A stretch of DNA of 64,000 nt from contig NZ_CP095741.1 in the NCBI RefSeq assembly GCF_023078475.1, positions 434,001 to 498,000 of the forward strand, given 5' to 3'. Origin of the DNA: Luteibacter aegosomaticola. GTDB taxonomy: Bacteria > Pseudomonadota > Gammaproteobacteria > Xanthomonadales > Rhodanobacteraceae. This document shows, in pieces, positions 28,701 through 35,289 of the stretch. The position numbers were made by a program, and so were the translations under genes. The notes beneath the pieces were generated by a model, which had not been told where the DNA came from, searched no databases, and saw nothing but the letters and a program-made list of their open reading frames with translations. Within the stretch, counting starts at the first letter, position 1. Each line of letters starts with the position of its first letter.

Positions 28701-28732
28701 ACCTGGACGCGCTACTAGCCCCCTCAAGCTAA
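25721..28732 (+). CDS. SNF2-family DEAD/DEAH helicase
   Basis: A large (1003-residue) superfamily 2 ATPase of the SNF2/Rad54/RapA type that moves on double-stranded DNA or remodels protein-DNA complexes. The N-terminal 530 residues are a family-specific region with little recognisable motif. The ATPase core starts near residue 540: motif I [14 protein letters not shown], Ia [10 protein letters not shown], motif II [10 protein letters not shown], motif III [16 protein letters not shown]. The second lobe has [31 protein letters not shown] and RAHRIGQ. No zinc-finger SWIM motif (CxC...CxH) is evident. Start set at ATG 25721 with AAGG upstream; an in-frame TTG at 25694 is weaker. Transcribed alone. 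Biological role in bacteria is uncertain. Confidence 0.88.
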   Translation: [1003 protein letters not shown]

Positions 28733-28743
28733 TCATCGCGCGT

Positions 28744-28838
28744 GTAGGAGCCCACCCTGTGGGCGACATCTTTCGCGACAACGCCACAGCTCCTGCCGCT
28801 CTTCCGCGAACGGCGTCGCCCACAGGGTGGGCTCCTAC
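28744..28838. repeat. REP-pair element, long type (second copy)
   Basis: Same head as the 12632 element (GTAGGAGCCCACCCTGTGGG), ending with the inverse unit CCCACAGGGTGGGCTCCTAC. The inner part of the right arm has decayed (CGCGAACGGCGTCGCC). Sits just after the SNF2 helicase stop. Confidence 0.85.
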
Positions 28839-28859
28839 ACAAGACCTGCGCAGGCTTTT

Positions 28860-28885
28860 GTAGGAGCGCGCTTGCGCGCGATCGC
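28860..28885. repeat. Short REP element
   Basis: Single unit GTAGGAGCGCGCTTGCGCGC, followed 50 bases later by a partial copy (CGCGCTTGCGCGCGATC, 28944-28960) that reaches the glk stop codon. Confidence 0.75.
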
Positions 28886-28893
28886 CCCAGTCC

Positions 28894-28936
28894 AACAAAA
28901 AACGCCGCGGCGCATGGCACCGCGGCGTTTTTGTTT
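28894..28936. terminator. Bidirectional Rho-independent terminator (glk / SNF2 helicase)
   Basis: CGCCGCGG/CCGCGGCG stem with a 9-base loop, flanked by an A-run on one side and TTTTTGTTT on the other, so it can serve both convergent genes. Confidence 0.88.
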
Positions 28937-28958
28937 GCTAGGTCGCGCTTGCGCGCGA

Positions 28959-30002
28959 TCAGCGACGGAGCGGGGTACCGCCAGCCTCGACGATGGCGAG
29001 GGCAGCGCCGCCGATGAGGCCCGGTTCCGGGTTCATGATGGCCTGGGTCGGTACCTGTTCCATCGTGTCGCGGAAGCGGCCCTTGGCTTCGAAGCGCTCG
29101 CGGAAGTGCTTCTGGATCCAGGGGATCAGGATCGGGGTCATGCCGCCGGTGAGGTACACGCCGTCCCACGCGCCCAGGGTGAGCACGAGATCGCCCGCGA
29201 CGCTGCCGAAGATGCCCGCAAAGGTCTCGACGGCGCGCTGGCACATCGGGCAGGTGCCGTCGGTGGCGCGCTTGGTGATCTCTTCCGGCGTGATCTTTTC
29301 ATCGGGCTTCTGGCCCGAGATCTCGCAGATCGCCGTGTACAGGTTCTGCAGGCCCCCGCCGCTGATCAGGCGCTCGTTGGAGACGCGGCCGTAACGCAGG
29401 TTCAGCACCTTCAGGATCTCGATGTCTTCGGCGCTGTGCGCGGCGAAACCGGCGTGGCCGCCTTCGGTCTGCAGCACGCTGACCTTGTCACCGCGGATCA
29501 GCAGGCCGCCGACACCCAGGCCGGTGCCCGGGCCGACCACGACAAAGGTCTGCTCTTCCTTCGCGCCAATGCGCGGCACGGCGACGTTGCCGACCGCCAT
29601 GAGCTCGGTGGTGCCCTTGTCATCGATGACCTTGTCCGGGCTCATGAGCATCACGGCCATGGACTGCGCCGCGAAGTCGTTCACCAGGTGGACCCATTCG
29701 AGGTCCAGTTCGCCGGCGAGCGACTTGGCGTTGATGGCCCAGGGGTTGTTCGTGACCTTGACGGTCTCGCCGTTATCGATACGGCCGGCGGCGGCGATGA
29801 TCGCCCGCTGGGCCTGGTGGCCCGTTTCCTTGAAGTACTGCTTTGCGGCGTCGGCCAGCGAGGCGTAGTCCTTCACGTGGTAGCGGCGGATGCTTTCCTG
29901 GACGAGGGGTTGGTCTTCTTCCGGGTGGGCGATGCCAAAGCGGACATTCGTGCCGCCGAGGTCGGCGAGCAGGGTCGGCGCCGCGGCGCTAACGTTAGCC
30001 AT
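28959..30002 (-). CDS. glk: Glucokinase
   Basis: ATP-dependent phosphorylation of glucose to glucose 6-phosphate. Proteobacterial (E. coli group) glucokinase of the ASKHA fold, 347 residues. Phosphate-binding LLADLGGTNVRFGI, sugar-binding block VTNNPWAINA and VNDFAAQ (catalytic Asp), VVGPGTGLGVG, EGGHAGFA and GGMTPILIPW are all present. ATG at 30000-30002. It diverges from a sugar-type ABC ATPase gene; a LacI-type operator sits between. This suggests shared carbohydrate-responsive control. Confidence 0.95.
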   Translation of the reverse strand: MANVSAAAPTLLADLGGTNVRFGIAHPEEDQPLVQESIRRYHVKDYASLADAAKQYFKETGHQAQRAIIAAAGRIDNGETVKVTNNPWAINAKSLAGELDLEWVHLVNDFAAQSMAVMLMSPDKVIDDKGTTELMAVGNVAVPRIGAKEEQTFVVVGPGTGLGVGGLLIRGDKVSVLQTEGGHAGFAAHSAEDIEILKVLNLRYGRVSNERLISGGGLQNLYTAICEISGQKPDEKITPEEITKRATDGTCPMCQRAVETFAGIFGSVAGDLVLTLGAWDGVYLTGGMTPILIPWIQKHFRERFEAKGRFRDTMEQVPTQAIMNPEPGLIGGAALAIVEAGGTPLRR

Positions 30003-30132
30003 GATGAGAAACCTGTCGTGTCACGGAAGCCCGCAAGGGTGCCTCTTGCGGGGCCAGACGTCTAGTGACGGTTTGCTCTTCACTCCGTTGACACGGCCGG
30101 GGAGTCCTGTGAGGGGCCGTGGATCCGACACT

Positions 30133-30160
30133 TTGACGTAAACGATTACGTTGGCAGAAT
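30133..30160 (+). promoter_or_regulatory. Predicted promoter of the ABC ATPase gene
   Basis: -35 TTGACG (30133-30138), 16-base spacer, -10 CAGAAT (30155-30160). The LacI-type operator occupies most of the spacer, a usual position for repression. Confidence 0.5.
30136..30151. promoter_or_regulatory. LacI-family-type operator between glk and ABC ATPase
   Basis: ACGTAAACGATTACGT is a 16-bp palindrome around a central CG with a single mismatched pair (positions 7 and 10). LacI/GalR-family regulators typically bind such sites with a central CpG. It overlaps the predicted promoter of the rightward gene and lies 134 bp upstream of glk. The cognate regulator is not in this window. Confidence 0.6.
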
Positions 30161-30223
30161 ACCCTATCAGCCGGGTCCTTGGCACGCGTTTGCGGGCAGG
30201 GCTGGCATATTCGGAGAGTTCTG

Positions 30224-31318
30224 ATGGCAGCGGTCCGCCTCGACAAGGTGCGTAAGGTTTATCCCAATGGCCACGTGGCCCTGAAAGAGGCAAGTTTCGA
30301 GATCGCCGATGGCGAGCTCCTGGTGCTGGTAGGCCCCTCGGGCTGCGGCAAGACCACCTTGCTGCGCATGATCGCCGGCCTGGAATCGATCTCCGGGGGC
30401 ACCATGACCATCGGTGACCGCGTGGTGAACGACGTGGCACCGAAGGATCGCGATATCGCGATGGTGTTCCAGAACTACGCGCTGTATCCGCACATGACCG
30501 TGCGCGAGAACCTGGGCTTCGGCCTGCGCCTGCGCGGTGTCGACAAGGCGGAAGTGGATCGCCGCGTGGCCGATGCCTCCGACATGCTCGGCCTGAACGA
30601 ACGCCTCGATCACCGTCCGGCCGCGCTTTCGGGTGGACAGCGGCAGCGCGTGGCCCTGGGCCGTGCGCTCGTGCGCGATCCCTCGGTGTTCCTGCTCGAC
30701 GAGCCGCTCTCGAACCTTGACGCCAAGCTGCGCCTGTCCACCCGTGTGGAAATCGCCCGCATCCATCGCCGCGTCGGCGCCACCATGGTCTACGTCACCC
30801 ACGACCAGATCGAGGCCATGACCCTCGGCCAGCGCATCGTGGTGCTGAATGGTGGCGTGATTCAGCAGCTCGACACGCCGATGAACCTCTACAACAAGCC
30901 GGCCAATCTGTTCGTCGCCGGCTTCCTCGGCAGCCCGGCGATGAACCTGTTCCACGGCACGCTGCGCCGCGAGAACGGCCTGCAGCTGGTCATGAAGGAC
31001 GGTAGCATCGCGCTCGGCGTCGATTCACCCGCACTCGATGCGTACATCGACAAGCCACTCATCGTCGGCCTGCGCCCGGAAGACCTGCTGACAGTGGCGG
31101 ACCACGCTGGAATCGACGAGCGCCTGCGCGCGCATGTCGAAGTCGTCGAACCGGTGGGCAACGAAGTGTTCCTCAACATGCGCCACGCCGGCGAAGAGCT
31201 GGTCTCGCGCGTGCCGCCGCACTCGTCGATCCAGCCGGGTACCGATGTAGGCCTCGGTTTCAATGCGGAACGGCTGCACTTCTTTGATCCCGAGACCACG
31301 GCGCGTATTTCGTTGTGA
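30224..31318 (+). CDS. Sugar-type ABC transporter ATPase (MalK/UgpC/MsmX-like)
   Basis: CUT1-type ATPase of 364 residues: Walker A GPSGCGKTT, Q-loop VFQNYALYPHMTV, signature LSGGQRQRVALGRA, Walker B FLLDEPLSNLDAKLR, H-loop YVTHDQIEAM. The C-terminal TOBE/regulatory domain (about 235-364) has LRPEDL and EVVEPVGNEVFL. Start set at ATG 30224 with GGAGAG upstream; an in-frame codon 45 bases earlier lacks a ribosome-binding site. No permease or binding-protein gene adjoins it, so it is an orphan ATPase that may energise transporters encoded elsewhere, as MsmX does. Substrate unknown (maltose, trehalose, glycerol 3-phosphate and similar are all possible). Confidence 0.88.
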   Translation: MAAVRLDKVRKVYPNGHVALKEASFEIADGELLVLVGPSGCGKTTLLRMIAGLESISGGTMTIGDRVVNDVAPKDRDIAMVFQNYALYPHMTVRENLGFGLRLRGVDKAEVDRRVADASDMLGLNERLDHRPAALSGGQRQRVALGRALVRDPSVFLLDEPLSNLDAKLRLSTRVEIARIHRRVGATMVYVTHDQIEAMTLGQRIVVLNGGVIQQLDTPMNLYNKPANLFVAGFLGSPAMNLFHGTLRRENGLQLVMKDGSIALGVDSPALDAYIDKPLIVGLRPEDLLTVADHAGIDERLRAHVEVVEPVGNEVFLNMRHAGEELVSRVPPHSSIQPGTDVGLGFNAERLHFFDPETTARISL

Positions 31319-31428
31319 TGGCTGCTACGCTGATCTTTGGTCAGCGATGGTTGCCGTGTGCCTCGAGCCCTTCGTGGCCTCTTCGCCAGCGGGTTGATGA
31401 GCCGTGATCACGTCATAAGCTAGCCTGG

Positions 31429-32253
31429 ATGCGACTGCAAATGATGCGTAGCTTAATTAGGCTGATCCGACCGGACTATCCGTTTACTGCGCTCGAGCGG
31501 TTGATCCTGGATGCGGTCGTTCAGGCAACATGCGATGCAACCCAGCAACGGCTTCGCACACAGATTGCAGTGATCAATCGCGTTCAGCGGCTGGCGAAGG
31601 GAAAAGAGGTCGATCTTTACTGCATGCGGCGTGGGCGGGCCCAGTTTCCAGATGCTTTGCTGTTTCCTTTGCTGGGAGAGCTCGATCTTGCGGATGTTCA
31701 TTTCGTCGTCGACGGAGGGAGTCAACCGAACTCGGCACGTGTGTCGATGGTCGATGGGCAACTCTTCTCGATGGTGTTTTCGAGGCCGCCAGGTGGGACA
31801 AGTCGGTTTGCGAAATATCTGCGAGTAATCAAGGTCAATCTTTGGAGAGATCCCAGCGAGATCGAGCCAGAGATAGCGTTGACGGCGGAAGCGTCCGCGA
31901 AGACTGTGGCCTTCGACGGATCGCCCGCGAATCCGCCGGGCAACATCCCATCTAGTATCTGGAAAGCCTGGAACAGCGAGCTGAACAGTGGCCGCATTGA
32001 TGCGGCGCTGCCGGATGACTATCTTCAGGTTCTCAGCGCATGGACGGGGAGTGGCGGCCTGATCATTTACGATCCGCGCCACATTCGGCTGGTCGCGTGC
32101 GACGAGGCTAACTATTACGTCTTGGCCGAAAAAGAGGGGCGTTCGGGGTTTGCTGTCATCCAGGGTGGCAACATGCCTCGGCTATTTCGCCTGGACTACG
32201 AAGCTGGCACATCCACCGAAGTTGGACGCAGTCTCGCAGCCGTTATTCTATAA
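31429..32253 (+). CDS. Hypothetical protein, 274 aa, lower-GC accessory gene
   Basis: Soluble protein with no signal peptide. Base composition is visibly lower in GC than the flanking genes, suggesting recent acquisition. The second half (about 175-260: IPSSIWKAWNSELN...ALPDDYLQVLSAWTGSGGLIIYDP...NYYVLAEKEGRSGFAVIQGG) is loosely reminiscent of SMI1/KNR4-type immunity proteins, but this is weak. The N-terminal half is unrecognised. ATG at 31429 without a clear ribosome-binding site; ATG at 31441 is an alternative. Possibly an orphan immunity or toxin-associated gene. Confidence 0.5.
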   Translation: MRLQMMRSLIRLIRPDYPFTALERLILDAVVQATCDATQQRLRTQIAVINRVQRLAKGKEVDLYCMRRGRAQFPDALLFPLLGELDLADVHFVVDGGSQPNSARVSMVDGQLFSMVFSRPPGGTSRFAKYLRVIKVNLWRDPSEIEPEIALTAEASAKTVAFDGSPANPPGNIPSSIWKAWNSELNSGRIDAALPDDYLQVLSAWTGSGGLIIYDPRHIRLVACDEANYYVLAEKEGRSGFAVIQGGNMPRLFRLDYEAGTSTEVGRSLAAVIL

Positions 32254-32303
32254 GAATGCGAGGGCGTCCCAAGGGAGTTCACCATTGGAGCGGCGTTTAT
32301 CCC

Positions 32304-32705
32304 ATGAAGATGACGGATATCGAGCGCAAGGCGCTTTCAGAGATATTGGTTGTGCTCGGCGTCCCTGCACCTGACGTAGGCCCAATCGTGACTGGGCTGG
32401 ATGTCGACCGGCGAGAGTGGAGCGAAGATGTGTCTGATAAAGACATGTGCGTCGGCCGGTTTGTCTACTTTTCGCCAGCCGAAGGATTACCGGTCAGCTC
32501 GCCACCGACGCATCAAGGCATGGGTGCATCTCATAAAGATGCCCCCGGAGGACTGGATTTCCTCCTATTCCTGGCGTCTGGTGTGCCGCAATGCCTTGAG
32601 ATTGGATCTTTTGGGATCCCGGTGCCGAAAGCGCTGCTCGACGAACCAGTCATCAACTTTCAGTTCCAGGCTGAACGGCTCCGCCGCTCAGGCCACCAAG
32701 GGTGA
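32304..32705 (+). CDS. Hypothetical protein, 133 aa
   Basis: Small soluble protein MKMTDIERKALSEILVVLG..., lower GC like its upstream neighbour, from which it is separated by 50 bases. Start set at ATG 32304 because upstream in-frame codons lie in sequence without protein character. No domain recognised. The pair may be an acquired two-gene unit. Codon use is less regular after about residue 60, so a frameshifted or decaying gene cannot be excluded. Confidence 0.4.
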   Translation: MKMTDIERKALSEILVVLGVPAPDVGPIVTGLDVDRREWSEDVSDKDMCVGRFVYFSPAEGLPVSSPPTHQGMGASHKDAPGGLDFLLFLASGVPQCLEIGSFGIPVPKALLDEPVINFQFQAERLRRSGHQG

Positions 32706-32770
32706 CACTGCCTCACTCGTAGGTGCGCGGTACCTGGTGCACGCCATGGGCATCAGGCTCGCAGCCCGAT

Positions 32771-34039
32771 TTACTCCTGGTCACGGAGCTTGTGCCCATA
32801 CGACGACACTTCGGTCGCATCTTTCCTGCTGCGCGTAAAGGCCAACACCATCGGCGTCGTCATCATGGTGGTCACGATGGCCATGATAAGGAGCAGTGTG
32901 AACATGCGCTGGTCGATCACGCCGGCATCCAGTCCCACCTTCATCACGATAAGTTCCATGAGGCCCCGGGCGTTCATCAGGGAGCCCACGGCAAAGCTGT
33001 TGCGCCAGGACAGGCCAGAGATCCGAGCGCCCGCCGTACCACCGACCAGCTTGCCGATGATCGCCACGCCCAACACGAGCAATAGCGCAATGCCAGCGTC
33101 GGCCCCGGACATATGCGCGGTCGTGCTTAGCCCTGCGAGGACGAAGAAGACGGGAAGCAGGGCCACGATCGCGACGTACTCAATACGCTCGATCAGTGAC
33201 TTGAGAAGACGATCGTCACGCGGCAGGCTCAGGCCAAAAACGAAAGCGCCGAAAACCGCGTGAAGGTTCAGCCACTCGGTCGCCGCAGCGAAGGCCAGCG
33301 CGCCGATCAACAGAAAAGCTAGTACCGCGCGATCCGGCTTACCATCGGGAGCATGTCGATCGAGGAGACGCTGGCTCAGCGGCCGGATGATGCCAAACGC
33401 GATCACGGTCAGCGCAACGAGGCCAATAGCCGTGCGCCAGAACGGCATCCAATCCCCGTGGGCGCTGATGAGGGCAACCACGACGGCCAGCAAGAGCCAG
33501 GCGAGCGCATCGGCGAGCGCGGCGGCCCCGATTCCCAGGCGTCCCGGCAAGCTATCCGTGAGGTTTCGATCCTTGAGGATGCGAGCCATCACGGGAAGGG
33601 CGGTAATCGCGCCGGCCGTGGCCATGAAGGCGGCGAAGGGGAAGAACCCGACGCCAGCGGGCGCGAAGCCATCGTAGAGCAGCGGAGCGGCAGCAAACCC
33701 GAGAATCATGGGAAGCAGTACAGCGAGCCCACCGATCCAGCCTGCGGTCTTCAGCTGCGCCTTGAGTCCACCAGGCAGACGCAGCTCGGCGCCGACGACG
33801 AGCATGAACAGAACGAGCCCGAGGGTGCTCAGGCTGTTAAGCGAGGACAGGCTCTCTTTGGGGAACAGCGCAGCTTGCGCATCTGGGGCCAGCGCACCGA
33901 AGACCATGGGGCCCATCACCAAGCCTGCGATCATCTCGCCAATCACCGCCGGCTGCCCAAGGTAGCGAAGGAGCCATGACACCGCTCGCGACACGAGCAG
34001 GATGACCAGTAATTGCACCAGTAGCAGTGGGTGACCCAT
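32771..34039 (-). CDS. Cation:proton antiporter (CPA2 family)
   Basis: A 422-residue membrane protein with about 12 hydrophobic segments, typical of the Na+/H+ exchanger domain of CPA2 antiporters (GerN/NapA/KefB transmembrane part). Indicative segments: QPAVIGEMIAGLVMGP near the start, LGLVLFMLVVGAEL and GAFVFGLSLPR later. It lacks the C-terminal TrkA-N domain of Kef proteins. Strong ribosome-binding site (GGGAGGAAG) before the ATG at 34037-34039. Ion specificity (Na+ or K+) is unknown. It lies among lower-GC hypothetical genes but has normal GC. Confidence 0.88.
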   Translation of the reverse strand: MGHPLLLVQLLVILLVSRAVSWLLRYLGQPAVIGEMIAGLVMGPMVFGALAPDAQAALFPKESLSSLNSLSTLGLVLFMLVVGAELRLPGGLKAQLKTAGWIGGLAVLLPMILGFAAAPLLYDGFAPAGVGFFPFAAFMATAGAITALPVMARILKDRNLTDSLPGRLGIGAAALADALAWLLLAVVVALISAHGDWMPFWRTAIGLVALTVIAFGIIRPLSQRLLDRHAPDGKPDRAVLAFLLIGALAFAAATEWLNLHAVFGAFVFGLSLPRDDRLLKSLIERIEYVAIVALLPVFFVLAGLSTTAHMSGADAGIALLLVLGVAIIGKLVGGTAGARISGLSWRNSFAVGSLMNARGLMELIVMKVGLDAGVIDQRMFTLLLIMAIVTTMMTTPMVLAFTRSRKDATEVSSYGHKLRDQE

Positions 34040-34216
34040 GACTTCCTCCCCTGAAGATCGTTGCGATCCTGCCCCTGATGGTCCTGGCAGTCAATTCGGA
34101 CTTTCCGTTCGTAAACGAATGCTGCCCGTTGCCTTTGTGGTTTCGGATGGGCTGGGGGCGCCTGGGGCTGGTATTAATAGCGTGGTGTCCGGTTAAGGAA
34201 TTCTTGGATCGCATCA

Positions 34217-35017
34217 ATGACCATCACGATCAGCCTCCGACTGAAGAGTACGCATCTGACCGTCGACGATTTCGAGCTCGCCCTGGGACGTCGGGCAAGT
34301 TTTTGTTGGGGGCCGGGAGATCACCGGTTCAGCCCTGATGGGGAGCACATGGCTGGATTTCGAGAAAACTCGTTTGCGATTTTCGATCTTTTCCAGGGTG
34401 GTGGCGTCTCACTGGCGGATGCCCTGGAAAAAGCGTTGCGTGAGCTATCCGACCATCGAAACCTGTTTCGGCAATTAGAGGAACTGGGTGACAACGCTGA
34501 GGTGTCCATCGACTTTGGGCGGGTTCTCGATGCGGGCGGAACTCTCTCCCCGCAGCTGATCGGTGAACTGAATCGTCTCGGGCTAGGCTTGAGGTTCGCT
34601 TCCCACGCCCAAGACCTTTCCAACGCATCAGGGAGCGATGATCGCTCAGTGAATACCGACGCTACGAGATCGTTTCTTCGGGCAATCGTGAACGCGGAGC
34701 ATGCATCAGATGGCGTACTCGACGTGTGCGTTAAGTACCGGGGTGATAGATCTGTGTATGACGAACGGTCCTGGCTCCGTGAGGAAAGGGTCGGTATGGA
34801 CGGGGTGGCAGATCCGGGGTTCGGATCTGGTCCGGTGAGCTATTCGGACGTTGACTGGCTTTGCGTTCCGGCGGTTTCACGGTGGTCGGCTGATTCTTCG
34901 GGATACGCTAGTAGATTCCAGGCACTTGTTACGGCCTGCGCGGATATTCCAGGGGCGATCATCAGCGGTAATGAAGTTATGTTCTTTCCGGCCTTCGTCA
35001 AAGAGTCGTGCGAATAA
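34217..35017 (+). CDS. DUF4279-like hypothetical protein, 266 aa
   Basis: Soluble protein. The N-terminus (LRLKSTHLTVDDFELALGRRASFCWGPGD, residues 6-34) has the look of DUF4279 proteins, which begin with a similar strand, helix and Gly-Asp turn. The rest (about 100-266) includes a second half ending DIPGAIISGNEVMFFP, unrecognised. GC is lower than surrounding genes. Related small proteins are often found near toxin-immunity loci, but no role is proven. ATG at 34217; weak ribosome-binding site. Confidence 0.5.
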   Translation: MTITISLRLKSTHLTVDDFELALGRRASFCWGPGDHRFSPDGEHMAGFRENSFAIFDLFQGGGVSLADALEKALRELSDHRNLFRQLEELGDNAEVSIDFGRVLDAGGTLSPQLIGELNRLGLGLRFASHAQDLSNASGSDDRSVNTDATRSFLRAIVNAEHASDGVLDVCVKYRGDRSVYDERSWLREERVGMDGVADPGFGSGPVSYSDVDWLCVPAVSRWSADSSGYASRFQALVTACADIPGAIISGNEVMFFPAFVKESCE

Positions 35018-35148
35018 GCGGATAGCTCCGGGGTAGTTCGGCTAGCACGGCTCGGTTCGCAACATGCAGTTGTGGGCGACCTAACCAATGCGTGACGTTA
35101 CGAGCGCACACCAGGACCGCCTGAGAGGCCTGAGTTTCATCTCATGTT

Positions 35149-35167
35149 GCGAATGCGATCCATTCTC
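35149..35167. promoter_or_regulatory. Fur-box-like site upstream of the heme receptor
   Basis: GCGAATGCGATCCATTCTC matches the 19-bp Fur consensus at 11 positions by eye and contains a GAATG/CATTC inverted repeat with five-base centre. It is 123 bp before the receptor start, in a suitable position for iron repression of the heme operon. Confidence 0.5.
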
Positions 35168-35289
35168 AATAAGCTAGGCGGTAGCTGCCCATAAAGAGGC
35201 GGCACACCACCCCCCGATAACCCCGGCCGCCAGCCCGGAGGCTCGTTCCTCCTTCGCAAGCTCCCGATCCCTAGCGAAGGAAGAACCAC

